From Steromphala cineraria (lineage: Eukaryota; Mollusca; Gastropoda; Trochida; Trochidae): a DNA stretch of 64,000 nt. Made by a program: the position numbers and the translations under genes. Shown piece by piece: positions 1 through 12,649 of the stretch. Positions within the stretch are counted from its first letter, which is position 1, and the number at the start of each line of letters is the position of its first letter. The DNA lies in NCBI GenBank assembly GCA_916613615.1, contig OU744732.1, positions 27,910,673-27,974,672 on the forward strand, written 5' to 3'. The notes beneath the pieces were generated by a model. It searched no databases and was not told the DNA's origin. It saw only the letters and a program-made list of their open reading frames with translations.

Positions 1-184
1 GTATTATAATCATATATAACTGATTCGTTAAGTTGGTCATTATTCCATTGGAAATGCAACCTCATTTGGTAATGATTGTTGAAGACTGCTTTCCAATTCT
101 AAATTTCACTATGTATTGAATGAAAGCCTGACCGTGACGAATTATGTTGTCAATAAGAATACGGATGTTTGATCCACTCTTTAG

Positions 185-350
185 CTAGGGCAGTTCCGAC
201 CTTTTGGGAAGATCTGGCTTCTTGAAATCTGGAACATGACTTCTTGAAATGGCCACATGAAACATGTTCGAAAAATGCTCAAAAGGGTTCAGGTCTGCAG
301 CCAATTCAGTGCGCCCGTTCCAACTGATTCCTCCAAGACTGTCATTGAAC
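185..350 (-). pseudogene. Decayed Tc1/mariner-like transposase fragment
   Basis: On the minus strand a short frame reads GGISWNGRTELAADLNPFEH then FSNMFHVAISR. This resembles the third-Asp region of Tc1/mariner transposases, 'WP..SPDLNPIEH.WD.L.R.V'. The Asp of DLNPFEH is kept, but neighbouring conserved residues (the Pro-Ala before it, the Trp-Asp after it) are lost. No continuous frame extends into the rest of a transposase. It is a relic if the match is real; the resemblance is short. Confidence 0.4.
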
Positions 351-1530
351 CACCGTCGTAACACTAATGTTGGCATCATTAAAACTTTCTCGTTCTCTTC
401 GTCTACCCGCCTGCTGCCGTTTATCTTTGAAATCCAATCCCATTCAGACTTATGTGTTAAAAGAACTTAGGCCAAGTCATTGCGAACCGGATGTCACATG
501 TTTTTGAGCCCGTTCCATTGAGTTTAGGCCAGCGGTATGAAGACGGCGCCGTATCGCTTGTGTGGGTATGCTTATTCCAGGGGCGTTGAGGATCTTATTT
601 TGCAGGGTGTTGTTGTTTTTAGTTTTAGGGCTTGAGGTCTCTGTTGGCAAAGCTAGTATCCGTGCTTAATTTCATTAATCTTATAGAGTGTGAAAAGGTA
701 GATAATAAAGGGGAATGTAATTAAAAGGTGAACTGATAAGATCTAGAGTAATCGGGGGAGTTCGATAGGGTGAATTGGTGTCCTTAATTACCAGCTTTTT
801 CTAAGCTGTCCGACATTAATCACCAAGAATAACTTTAATAGGATTAGGAACGCTTTCATCCAAGCTGGCCAAGGCCATTCGTAAATTAAGGTGTAAGAAA
901 AAACATTGACATCATTTTCATTACACATTGTTTGAATCTACGTGTTTGGTCATGGCATGGATTGTTTTGCTCGGGAAAATTGTGAAAATCGCAACAAGTG
1001 CATTTACATATTTTGCAATAAATTTAATCACATTTTATCCTTTTCGTTAACGATAAATATTTTGGTAATAATTGTTATTCCGTGGTACATAATGACCTCA
1101 TCGTTACTCGTAGTTATGATGTCGTTGAAGGCAAATATCACTTTTTATGATTTAACTCTGTCAGAAAATCTATCTCGCTTCTCTTACCGTACACATCTAT
1201 TTTAAAACATCGCTTCTTTTCGTTAATACAAATGATCAATCAACGACAACGCAGTGCATCAAGTGAATGTATGGCCTACATGTATACAGTAATACTATAT
1301 CGATAAGCTAACTTGCCTTTAACGATTAGCGGACCAATTAAGTTGATCTATTTTTTCATTGTTATTCATATGCATACCGATATCATCATATAATCTAGTA
1401 TCACAACATAAGGAGGACAATTTTCATTACATGGAAGCCAAATGGCATCAGTGTTTGTTGATAATTTGTGCTTACGTATTTATGATTTTAACAGTATTTT
1501 ATTTCCACAACAAGACAGTTATTCACAAAT
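351..1530. other. Unassigned DNA
   Basis: The first part (to about 700) may be the rest of the decayed transposon whose relic is at 185-350. No continuous frame, RNA gene or repeat recognised beyond that. Confidence 0.5.
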
Positions 1531-1693
1531 ATATAGAACGTCATTCTAATGCATTTTTTCGTTTGTATTGAACGAGTAGATGTCACAAAGAGCAAAGAAA
1601 CAACGAGTTCGCAGAACGAGTTGTTTCTTTGCTCTTTGTGACATCTACGAGTTCAATACAAACGAAAAAATGCACTAGAATGACGTTCTATAT
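1531..1693. repeat. Long near-perfect inverted repeat (74 bp arms, 15 bp loop)
   Basis: The left arm at 1531-1604 and right arm at 1620-1693 are reverse complements with about three mismatches. The central 15 bases are GAGTTCGCAGAACGA. No terminal motif shared with the other MITE families here was seen. A transcript from either strand would fold into a long hairpin. Confidence 0.9.
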
Positions 1694-4600
1694 TTATTAC
1701 ATAGCCTTTTTTCGTTTAATTTACTTCAAATAAATCCGTTCACGGAAGAATGATTATATGTTGTCTTGACCTAATTGATTACTCCGCCAACCCTTTCACG
1801 AAATATTACGTCATCACATTCCTCCACCTATGACGTCACATGGAAATAGAGTGCATACAAAGCTGTTATGAATATTTGGGAAAAAAACTGACGCAAGATG
1901 CTATTAATTTCATTGCATACCACTTGCACGTATATCAACATTTCATTCGAATACAATATAAACATTCATAACTTGAAACATAATTCGTTGACATTCGGCA
2001 AAGTTCGGTCACAACGTATTCAAACGTGAACATGGAGAGATGACGTTACAGAAAAGTTCAACGAGATGAAATGACAGTACTAACTCAGAATCTGAATCAC
2101 TATCAATGATGGCACGTCTACGTTTTGGAAGGACAGGACCGAGGGGCATTCATTCCATTGACTTTGTTTGTGAGGTAAAGTTGAAGTTACCGTGATATGA
2201 AACGATCACCAGTAAATGTTGCTGTCGCTGAGTAGACCGGAAGTCATAATTTGACCCCATTGAAACGTTGTCACTGGAAATGACAGCAGTTTTGTGCGAT
2301 GTGAATCACAAGATCCGGAACCGGGATACCTAAACTCTTCGCCCTTCATTGTTTTTCCTCAGGTAATTTGCAAACTTCGTGATAACACTTGTTGTTTTCT
2401 TGACGGTTTTATCGATTTAGTTTTTGAGATCGATATTTTCGTTGCGATCGGCGAAGTGTAATTTGAATTAATTTGTTAATATTTCTATCTATAAATGTGA
2501 GAAATGTAAATTTATCCTGATATAAACACTCAGGAATGTCTGAATCAAAATTTGTGCGTAAATTTCTATAAATAGCTGACATGACACCTACCTCGCTAAG
2601 AAAGTAGTTCCGTGAGAAGTGCAATACGGAGTGCAATACGGCTTGAGGAGTGCAATACGGAATTGGTTGTATTTCATTACGTATTACTATCGTAAGATTA
2701 CATGGGTATGTAATAAAAATGAAATGTGACATACAAAATGAAAGGAAATAGGATCAGCAAACAGGCAAAAATAGCCTATATAAATGCTTCTCCTAAAATA
2801 CACTTACAGAACAATTATATGACTACATTTATGGAAAATACAAGAAAATGAAACTAAACATGATAAATTAAATTGATATTGGAAACTAAGAAAAACGATT
2901 GGTCTCATTCATGTAATGATAGACTGAATTTATTAAAGTTTCGTTTTCATTCTTTGACAAAGATTCGTATTTATGAATTTGAAGATTAAAACTAACGTCA
3001 TATATTGATAAAAACACTGTTTTTTTAAACAAATTCTCACATAATTCTGCAGTAATATGACATCTTGCTATAGATAACATTACATTAGAAATTTAAAAAA
3101 TGCTTCCCCGATCACCCATTTTTGGTCACAGGACCCTGGGTATTTAAAAATTCCACATCGTCCCGCTGCAAATAAAATAAAAATGCACGACCTCATTAAT
3201 CAAACGCCTTCATAGCAACACAGTATAGAGAAGACAGGGTGCTTGTACCTACCCTAATCCCCCTTTTTGTCAACTATTACGATTATATGGCATGCAATCG
3301 AATTAAAGTTTGTGACAACAAATACTTTGATGATATACTTTTCGATCACCATTCACGGAACCTACCAATACTTTGTAGTTATTTCATGATAACCTATTCA
3401 AATCTCAAGCAATATAGTGCATGTTTCTGTACTATTTATACTTCTCAAAATAATCTAAGGAACATTTGTATGTTATCCCCTAAATATTAACAACAGGACA
3501 TGGGTAAAGTTTAGTATTTAACTAAATGAACACTATCTTACTGACATATTGGAAACAAATATTGCGATGGATGAAGTTTCTGGATTGCCCTTAGATGTTA
3601 GAAACAAGCGTCAGGCAGGGTAGCATGATGTCAGATGGCTCAGGTTCAGAACATTGCGGAATTGTCTTCGGGGACTTTAATCCTTTGAAATGAAATCCCT
3701 GGTAGTGAAAACTTGATGAAGACATTTTCCTAAAATGTGATAAAAATCTAAAATTCCAAAATTAATGACATTTTAAAAAATCCATTAAAGTTTGAAAATC
3801 AGTAGCCCCATGTCGGATATGCAAATGGGTATGATCAAGACTTCAAACAAAATGCTTCTCGTTGAGCTGCTGTTATTTTAAGTTGGTGCAAATGATATTA
3901 CCACTTGTGTTTTCCTTTACTTCTTTTGAGGAGTGTATATTGAACGGTTTTATTTTTGTCCTAAATAGATCAGTAGCCTATTGTTCTTTAACCCTGTAAG
4001 AAGGACCAGAGTACACGGGTTTATAGCAATCAGTTACTGATACAGGGTACTTAACGTGTAACTAATCGAAGCCCAATCAACCTCTCACAACTACTTAACT
4101 ACATGCAATATAGTAAATAACAGCAGATTGGTCTGGTATGGTGATCAGAATGAGGGTATTGGTGTACAGGTGAGTCTTACTATTAAACAATGCTTCAAAA
4201 TCGCACACTGCCTTAAGCTATTTCGTTATCGAGCTATTTAACCAACAGAAGAATTTACTGTATATCGCGTTTAGTTGCAAAGTGTGAAATATATCGATAT
4301 TTGCTGGTGAAGATATGTTCTTTAATAAACCCTCATTACGTCTTTAATATGCATTATCTATCATTATAATAGTGACATTGTGTCGTTACTAAGATGCACT
4401 GAAGACTATGTAAGGCTGCTGCTTTTTTTCGTGCCCCGACGGAACTTAAAATTTAGAAGCAGAAATATGCATAATTATGCATGATAGACTTCAGTATCTG
4501 AAAAATAATAATATTTTATTTCATTTAATATTTTATCAAATATGAGAAGGAATCCGGAGAATTTGAAATACATGTAGATGTAATTCACTGCAGATCTAGA

Positions 4601-5019
4601 TTTGCTTTTAAAGAGGTTTTGTTACGTCAAAGTCTTATATACATATAATATAAGCCATGATCTACATGTACGTGTATGAAGTTGATTTAACTTTGTAATT
4701 TTTAATTCATTCATATAAATTAAAAAAATTGAACAGACAGTTTTTGGTTGCAACCGAATATAACCATGCACAACCAAACCGAAAAAAAGCCCTGATCAAA
4801 AAAAATAATACGCCTACTATAAATTTTCCCTTCAGTTTTAATGTTAAAACATAAAAGTCGAAAGCAGTTCCTAAAGCTCATTAATAAGCATTTCCTCCAC
4901 AAGAGAAACAAATCATCGTCATGACAACCGGTCCACTGTAAAGGTAGGATGCAATTGCATATAGACACACAAGAGTCATCAGAAGATGACATATCCAAAC
5001 GGTCATATATATATCTTTA
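1694..5019. other. Intergenic, no gene seen
   Basis: AT-rich; only short frames. Holds one TGACGTCA at 1831-1838 and the tandem repeat at 2616. Confidence 0.55.
2616..2662. repeat. Short tandem repeat AGTGCAATACGG
   Basis: Three copies of AGTGCAATACGG, the first two adjacent and the third after a short spacer (GCTTGAGG-like). No function is implied. Confidence 0.7.
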
Positions 5020-5460
5020 CATTTCCATGGAAACCAGAAAAAAATCAGAATATACAAAAGAAGTAGCAAAAGGCACCACTCCTACACTGGATCTAACCAC
5101 AAACCATATTTTGTGAAAAAGAAATAATCACATTTGAGATACAGGCCGAACAAGGACCCTACCCCTCACATGCAGTTTTTTTTCCATTGAAACCAGAAAT
5201 TTTGTTCTCTGAATAGTTTAAGTAGCAAAAGTTACCACTCCAAAACAAGATATAATCACATCCAGTATTTTGCATTTTTTTAATGGATTTTGAGATAGAG
5301 GCCGGAAAAGGACCTACCCACCATGTGCACCGAGTTGAAAGTGTTTCATTGGAACCATTGGAAAAGATTTAAATTTAGAATAACAAAAGTAACAAAGGTA
5401 CAAATTCACTACTAGATCTAACCACAAGTTTTGTAATAAGATATTTTTGAGATGTGGTCA
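5020..5460. repeat. Diverged ~165 bp tandem repeat, about 2.6 units
   Basis: Marker strings recur in order: TTCCATGGAAACCAGAA/TTCCATTGAAACCAGAA, then GTAGCAAAAG..ACCACTCC, then GATCTAACCACA and GAGATA(C/G)AGGCCG(A/G)A. Units start near 5020, 5185 and 5345. Divergence is roughly 20-30 percent by eye, so the duplication is old. Confidence 0.65.
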
Positions 5461-5470
5461 AGAGCATTTC

Positions 5471-5524
5471 GGAGCAACAGAACCACGGAGCAACAGAACC
5501 ACGGAACCACGGATCCACGGACGG
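5471..5524. repeat. Short tandem repeat with CCACGGA units
   Basis: GGAGCAACAGAACCAC occurs twice, followed by GGAACCACGGATCCACGGAC. It is a small local tandem expansion with no gene context. Confidence 0.7.
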
Positions 5525-6121
5525 AGACTAACATTATGTCAACTTTCCGGGGGACATAATAACAAGAAACAAGAACCAATACTTTGAATATATACAGAGT
5601 TTCATTGATCTCCACATTTTGGTATATAGAGTTAGAAATAGAAGTTGAGACCACTTAAATGCACTACTTTACCCGAACTACTTTCCGCACCAATGTAGTT
5701 CCCTCAAAGTTTGTGAGTTGGTGCGTTCATGAGAAAACAACCATAACATCAAAGAAGACCGAGAACACAATAAACACACATGTCAAGTAAATATGGATAA
5801 GATCAATAAAATAATAAAAAGAAGAATACTTCATAAGCTCCGAATATCTGCAAGTGTAAAAGAAATTGAACACGCCAATCAGGATTAAGACCATAAGAGG
5901 ATTATTATTACTAGATAGATTGCTGTAAGCCGATGAGATGTTATAGCCTGCATCTTTTGACGTTTTCGAAGCGATTTCGAGTCATTGATACTGTGTTTGT
6001 ATGATGTGTCCTTGAAGCAGTTGAGCTGATGTGTTTCATCAATGGGAAAAAAGGGAAACAAATAAACTTAGAATCTTAGAATTAAATTGATTAGTTGTGC
6101 CCACAAGCAGGTGTTACTTAC
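5525..6121. other. Intergenic, nothing recognised
   Basis: No convincing exon or repeat on either strand. Confidence 0.5.
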
Positions 6122-6750
6122 AAAGGGCAAACACTATGGTGATAGGCTGGGTGAAGAGTTCTGGTAGACTTGTCAGACAATAAGGAGATTTTACCCTTGG
6201 TGCTGCATTCTCTCCCCACAGAGGCAGATCAAGTCATGTTGATTTAGCCTCTGTTCTATTACGCCGAAATCCGTGGGTTCCGGCAGTTTCCCCTGGCGTA
6301 AAAAACATTTGAATTTCTTTATCAAATGACAAGGCTTCTCGCATGGAAAGGGTGGTTCATATCACAATGCCTTTGCCTTGTTTCAGTAGCCAAAATGATG
6401 ATTTAGGAACAGCGTCGCAGAATGCACAACTAATTTGATTGCCTCCAATCAGGCATCTCCCATTCTATCCCACAAACTCGTCGTAATATAACAGAGGCTA
6501 AATCAACATGACTTGATCTGCCTCTGTGGGGAGAGTATGTTGGTGCTGCAGGCATTGGTTGAAGTTGGGATTGGGTTTTGCGGACGGATAATTTGACGAT
6601 CGTTGCTAATCTGGAAAACTTAGCGACTTTTAACAATTTCTCTAAGCGCCAATAGTTGGGAAGTAGTTCAATTTTTGTTGATGTTTGTTTTTGGTGATTT
6701 TTTCTTGGACTTCGACTTGTGAACATGTTTACAATTTTTTTATCAAGCAC
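6122..6750 (-). pseudogene. Possible exon or ORF interrupted by a family-B MITE
   Basis: On the minus strand an open frame runs from 6750 for 70 codons (NMFTSRSPRKNHQKQTSTK, ELLPNYWRLEKLLKVAKF, ATIVKLSVRKTQSQLQPMP) to the target-site duplication of a MITE. Skipping the element and one duplication copy, the same frame continues from 6196 for about 27 codons (SPYCLTSLPELFTQPITIVF). It then meets TAA next to GTAAGTAA (6121-6114), a strong donor-like string. I do not recognise the protein. It is basic at the start and non-repetitive. It may be a gene broken by the insertion, an exon that tolerates it, or chance. Confidence 0.35.
6207..6539. mobile_element. MITE family B, copy 1 (MULE-like, 10 bp target duplication)
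   Basis: The termini are inverted: ATTCTCTCCCCACAGAGGCA at the left and its near reverse complement at the right. The TIRs run about 60 bp (through the GATTTAGCCTCTGT..TATTACG segment). The flanks are an exact 10 bp duplication, TTGGTGCTGC, at 6197-6206 and 6540-6549. A 9-10 bp duplication with long TIRs is typical of Mutator-like (MULE) elements. The interior has no coding capacity, so the element is non-autonomous. Confidence 0.85.
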
Positions 6751-7741
6751 TAGCCAAAGGCTGGAGTCCGTTCTCTATGTTGACCAAATCGTCATGGTTG
6801 TGTTCAGACAAAAGTAAGATCAGTTTTGCAAATAAACTGATGTTAGTTACGGGTAAGATAAGAAGGGTAAGGTAGTAGGTTCTATCGTAAACTGATCGGA
6901 TTCTTGAGTATCAAAAACATTTCGTCTCTTATTTTGACGGTTTCAAAATGATACCATTGTAAAAAAATTGACGATCCACAGATTGTTTGTTATCTCATGT
7001 TATATGTTTTGCTGTAATGCACATTAACGTCTTGCCGACAAATATTGAGCCTTTTCTAGCAGGATCGTCTTCTGAGTGAAAAGGGAGCTATAACGTTTAG
7101 CCTTTATCCTTACAAAACCTTTGAAGACGTCACTAGCTGTAGCTATAGCGATAATCTGGATTTTATATTTAAATTTATCAACGGTGTTAAGATGGAATAG
7201 GTTGTCTCGTGTTAAATATTTACATTAACTTTTCAGTGTCCACTTTAACTTCTCAAGTGAAAAACACCTGCTCAGAATCTGGCCTGGTTTCTTTAATTTT
7301 GGGGTTAGTCATTTTTGTTATCCTTGACATATATTCTTCAGTAAACATCAGTTACTATCAACCAATGATCAATGGTCCCATCGATCACACTTCAACATAG
7401 AGACTTGTCATTTACACCGAGCCCCAATCCGTTCTCGTCTTTGTACTAATAGTGTTTTTGCATGTCTGAAAGCATTCAATTTTAATACTAAATTATGGTC
7501 TTGTAAGCCCTTTGAACTGGCAACGTGACAATCTATAATATATGAAATTAGAAAACAAATCATGAAGACAGCATCTATGGAATTCGGTGAGTGCTAAAAA
7601 ACTGAAACATCCTGCCATTAACGAACACTGAATTTAATTGACGGTTCATGTAGATGTTTATTAGGATGTAGGTGAGAAACCCAGTTCTTATCGGTGTAAT
7701 TGAAGTATTATTATAGACCATCTTAATATAATATATCACCT
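6751..7741. other. Intergenic, nothing recognised
   Basis: A 63-codon hydrophobic frame at 7209-7400 has no recognisable homology. Confidence 0.5.
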
Positions 7742-8106
7742 TTAAAGGGGCAGTAGCACGTTTTTAGGGGGAATATAAGGTGATGTCAGGAAAATGAAAA
7801 TAAATGGTTCCAATTGAAAGACAATGTATTTAAACTTATTGGAGCAGTAATAATTAAAATATATTACATAACGTTTAGCCATGCAATTCCTTTTTCTTAC
7901 ACAAAAAGAATTAAAGGTGTTCATACAAAATTGCAACCAGTGGATTTTATGTGAATCTTCATACTTTGTCCTCTGACTATGGATGATTAGTTTGTGTAAT
8001 GAAATTTTTGTCACTGTCAAAATACTACATTTAGCATTTACTTACAATTTTAAGTGAACAAAAATAATATATAGAATTGTCAAAAATCGTGCTACTGCCC
8101 CTTTAA
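7742..8106 (+). mobile_element. MITE family A, copy 1 (full length, 365 bp)
   Basis: Begins TTAAAGGGGCAGTAGCACG and ends with the inverse. The interior contains GGGGGAATATAAGGTGATGT, TTCCAATTGAAAGACAATGT and TGTGAATCTTCATACTTTGT, which recur in all other copies. TTAA at both ends suggests a piggyBac-type TTAA target site, though a TA target inside TTAA cannot be excluded. No transposase is encoded. Confidence 0.93.
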
Positions 8107-10559
8107 GATGACGATGTCAATATACAAACATGTTTAGCAACATCCTGATACATCACCCGAGCTCCATTGATATTTTACGCCGTTGTAGCAGCATGGTTGA
8201 GTAAAAACGTACATATCTTCATAAAACATGCAGGCCACACTCGTAACTTGTATAACAAAACATAGTGTTGTTCAACAAAAGCTAAGTGCATTAGGCGAAG
8301 ACATTGCCTCTTTACCTTCGTAAACTAAAGGTTATAATGATTATAAGCAAAAATATTGCATTGTACATTGTACTTCGTGAAGCGTATTCTTTCTTCATTT
8401 AAAGCATATAACAACTATCAACTGGAATTATTTCAAAGTAAATATGTCTTCAAACGATTCTATAGCATTCCTGGATGCTTTGTCGCGTGACATTTAATTA
8501 AACTCCTGGTAAATCTCTAATCATATCAAATGTGCATTTAGAAAAAGGAAAAAAACTCAAAATAGTAAACTTGATAAACAAAATACTACTTCTTACTGAA
8601 ATTGCTATTTTTATGTCACCATGATATGATTAGTAATTGATAATCATAATTGATAATTTGGTTTTATTTCATGTACAAAAGTAATTTTAGTATATACGTT
8701 TTTAAATTGATTGTTACATGCTCAAAAGGTTTTATGTTTATGAATGCATATTTTTACAAAACAAAGCATGTTTTTGACAAATATTACCAACATATTTATT
8801 TTGATTATCTGAATATAGAGTGACAAATCAAAGGAAATCCTTCCGCTTGTTTATGAGACTTGCAAATTTGGCGAGACATAAACAACTTGGGTGAAATTAT
8901 TTTTTGAGCTAGGTTAAGTTGCTTTTAAAGTTCACATAACCACAAACATATTTTACTATTTTCTTTGGAATATATGGAAGTCTGATAACAATATTGTACA
9001 GTGCGTCAAAGGTCGCTACTCAAATATGTTTAGTTTGGTAATGAAAGCAGTTTTTGAAAGCCACTTTTGATGGGCCGCTTAGATCTATCTACCTGGCCAC
9101 AGACCAGTGAATGCATGACTTGTCATGCCCCCTTTTTGTGACGTCATAAACAGAATCAGCCTCGTTATCTATACATCTATCGTTACAATACCACAGAAAA
9201 TAACACAATAATTAACAACTTTCAGAAAATGATTTACACTCAGTTAGATAAATCATTTGACGATCTAACACTACTAAGCATTTGGTGTAAAAAAGATAAC
9301 CACATCAATGGTAATTAAACAATTATTTAGGTGGTAGTTCAGTTGAAATAGTGATGCGTTACTCTGTATAGTCTGTTTATTACGTCACACTCATGCGAGC
9401 TTTATGGCCCCTAACCCAGGTGGATTTTTTACAGCCGATAGTTAATAGTTAATGAAAGGCTAATTAAAGGTGTTTAATGGACACATTAACAAAAATCAAG
9501 TCCAGTTTTTATTTTGTTAAAAAAATCTTTGAACGAAAATCGAAATGTAAAGTCGGGGTTAGTGGATGTTCAATAAAGAGTTGACTTAATTCTTCAAGGA
9601 TTGTATTAGGTCGACGCCCTTCATTTATAAAAAATATTACAAAAGACATCGGTGTAAACAAAGATGCGTTGACAATGATCGTTTAATGTAAGAAATTGTT
9701 TGTAGAAGGTGGTTTCTTATGATGATCCGTCTTTGAAATCGTTTTACCATACTGATTATATTTTACGTACATTTTTGAAATAATTTTTTTATTAATTATG
9801 AAATAGATGTACTTTTATGTACAGAGTCAGGACAATTGGGAATGTGCTTTATCCAAAGGACATTTAAGAACCTGACTTAGAACTATGCTTGTTGAGGAAT
9901 TACGTCATTCTCCAACTTTTCGGTGCCAGCTCTTTTAGATAACCGCGGCTACTTACTTACACTGGACACTTTTCAGGGGGTTGATTTTCCGCTTGGAAAT
10001 CATTAGAGGGTGATCCTTTGAACTCTTATGATGATTTCAACTTATTCGAGAAATTATGTTTCGGCGGTCACTGCCCAGCACGATGCTTTCTTATGAATGA
10101 AAATAACGCCCGTTTTGGTATCTCATTTCTCAACTTAAAATCTGATAGCCATTTCTGTGTTTAAAAGTTGCTTGATACAACAAAATGAATAGAATGATGG
10201 CCAACAACATTTCAAAGATCTTAATTATATTTCTCACAAATATATTTGATTAGGTCAAGTAAATAAGGTCACTGTTTGAATTCATTGGCACTTAAATTTC
10301 ATAGTAAGAAAATGCAAAAAAAATATGAATATATATAAAAAGTTGAAATTCTCCATAGGGATCCCTTGTCCTTATAAGTGGCATCAAAATCTATTGTCTA
10401 TAGAACTGAACAATGTCTGGGTACATTCATTTAATCTTTTCTGAAACGAAAAGACAAATGAACTGACAATGCATTTACGACATCTTAAATGATGTTATTA
10501 CTCTCCCGTTGAAGATATTGCTGTTTAATAAATCAACCATGTTATTACACTATGTGTCA
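8107..10559. other. Intergenic, nothing recognised
   Basis: AT-rich with many stops on both strands. One TGACGTCA at 9139-9146. N-terminal cyclase exons were looked for here without success. Confidence 0.5.
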
Positions 10560-10860
10560 TAACATCGCGCGCTGACCGAATGACGTGACGTAATGATGAC
10601 GTCACAATTATTGTTAAGTATGACGTCATAATGTCAGCGGGCCGGCCGCGACAGTCATGTTGGCGACTATCTTTGTATTTTTACGATGTTATTAAGCAAG
10701 TAATAAATAAAATACTAAACTCGGTCCCGTTTCATAACATTTTTATGAAACTCGTGAATGGTATAGGTATTTAACTCGCTTTCGCTCGTTAAATACCAAC
10801 CCATTCACTCGTTTCATAAATATGTTATGAAACGGGACGTCGTTTAGTATTCTCTATATA
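10560..10860. mobile_element. Foldback element family C, copy 1
   Basis: A GC-richer head (10570-10660) holds two TGACGTCA octamers and GGGCCGGCCGC. An imperfect inverted repeat follows at 10711-10850, whose arms (AATACTAAAC.., CCCGTTTCATAACAT) meet at the loop CTCGCTTTCGCTCG. The copy at 61.2 kb shares this layout. Confidence 0.7.
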
Positions 10861-11441
10861 TCAATAAGTTTCACATGTTTGAAGCTGTCAACTCCGTGAT
10901 GAATTCGCGAATGCTCATAATTAAGAAGTTATGATCAAGAACAACAATTATTATTTTCGGACAGTACATTTTACAATAAATCACGTCAGAAATGTTTGAC
11001 AACCGCGGTCGATCACGCGAACATTATTGATGTGATTTACGGGTCAACTAAATAGCCGGAAACCGAGTTGAATTTTCCTTCTAATGGACTTTGTGTTACT
11101 TTGAGCTATCCAGGAAGTAATTTCTTTGTTTTCCCTATTCCACGCTCTCAGGTAAATGAAACGTAAGTAAACATCTAATATAAGTTCCCGATACCTTGCA
11201 CGTTGACCATATGATATATAATGCAAAAAGACGGGACAATGACGGAATTTCTAAAGTCAAAGCAGCAACGAGTTTTGTCTTTAAACATATAAAATATTTA
11301 TTCAAAAACGATTTTAAGACATAACGCCACTTTCCGTAACGGGATTTGTAGCCCTGGGTCGTTGTTGATGCTGCATAGCTGACAGTAGGTCAGTTAGCAA
11401 TGTGGTCGTCCAGGAAACTGAAACTGAACAGTGTATAGAAC

Positions 11442-11569
11442 TTAAAGAGGGTCTCCAACTTCTAATTTTCAACTTCCAGCGTTTATTTGCGAGGCCCTCT
11501 CCGACCCTCTCGGGGCCTCGCTAATAAAAAACTGGAAGTTAAAAATTAGAAGTTGGAGACCCCCTTTAA
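11442..11569. mobile_element. Hairpin MITE family H, TTAA ends
   Basis: TTAAAGAGGGTCTCCAACTT at the left pairs with AAGTTGGAGACCCCCTTTAA at the right. An inner hairpin GCGAGGCCC..GGGGCCTCGC fills the centre. Total 128 bp. No second copy was found in the window. Confidence 0.8.
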
Positions 11570-11717
11570 TCCATGTATTAACTGCTTTAAACTATATTTT
11601 GTTCCACTTTTGAATGTAATACCATTTTTTTAGAAATCGTCACCATTTGAATTTCTTAACAAAACTATTTACAGACAATATTTTTGTTGATACCCTATCA
11701 GTTCAAATTTAGACTAC

Positions 11718-11785
11718 TTAAGGATTGTTTTACATGTTTTGTGCCTCTATCGATGTGTAACAGCAACAAACTGTATAAAATCGAG
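11718..11785 (+). repeat. Short interspersed repeat G, copy 1
   Basis: TTAAGGATTGTTTTACATG and ..GCCTCTATCGAT..TAACAGCAACA are shared with 23921-23988. About 65 bp, class unknown. Confidence 0.65.
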
Positions 11786-12649
11786 TAGCATAGCATAGAC
11801 ATTGACTTATTCTGTTATTGAGGAGAAGTTTTCCATATATACATCAATATTATTTTTAAAAATTGGCTAGTTAGAAAATCGAAGTCGACCTATATACAAA
11901 AAGAATTCAGTGAAAGTTATATTAGTCACACTCAGATATATCACGTTGGTAACTAAAATGTCATTTGAATATTTTTTCAAATAAACAAATATATCAAAGA
12001 AGGTAAGTAATTTTAAGAAATATAAATTTCATTAGATATTTTTATTATTGCAAAATTGCAAAGCCATCAAATTAAATTCCTAAGGACATTATTAGAATAA
12101 AGCATGATATGCATTTGTCAGTACTAAATAGAAGATATTTTCAAAATTGATTTTTTTTCAATCTGTCATTCTGCAAGGTTAACCCATTATGGCATTATAC
12201 GAGGTAAAACAATAAATCGTATGAGTACCATTATGCCCTACAATGTAAAAGAAATCTGACTGACGAAAATGTTGAAAATGAGACATGTCACAGACAGATT
12301 CCAACCACCCTGAATGTTGATCGACTGTTCGTGATGACACACGAGCGGCAAGAAATCAAAGTATTACATAATTACTTTTAGGAAATTTATATTTACTTCG
12401 GATAAGAAAAATGTGTTTTTCATCTTTATTTTCCCCGTGATTTGTAAAAACTGTAAAATATTCGATGAATACCTAAATCCACGTTCCGCGATGTTGTTGC
12501 TTTCGAGCGAGGAGTGTGATAAATGAAAACTTTAATAATCCTTTTACAAGTTTAACCTCAAAACCTTGTACAGGACTCATTTGGAAATGAATACATATTT
12601 TCATGATGTTACAATCACGCTAGTCACGAAATACTGCATCGGACACCGA

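Larger units (their letters stand above)
10861..12649. other. Intergenic, holds repeats H and G only
   Basis: Apart from the hairpin at 11442 and repeat G at 11718 no feature was recognised. The 60-codon minus frame at 11044-11226 has no known match. Confidence 0.5.

Noticed and set aside
7742..8020. 92-codon minus-strand frame with relatives at 14983, 21787, 25740 and 45776
   Set aside because: All lie in family-A MITE copies; the shared peptide follows from DNA conservation, frames are broken in other copies, and there is no transposase motif.
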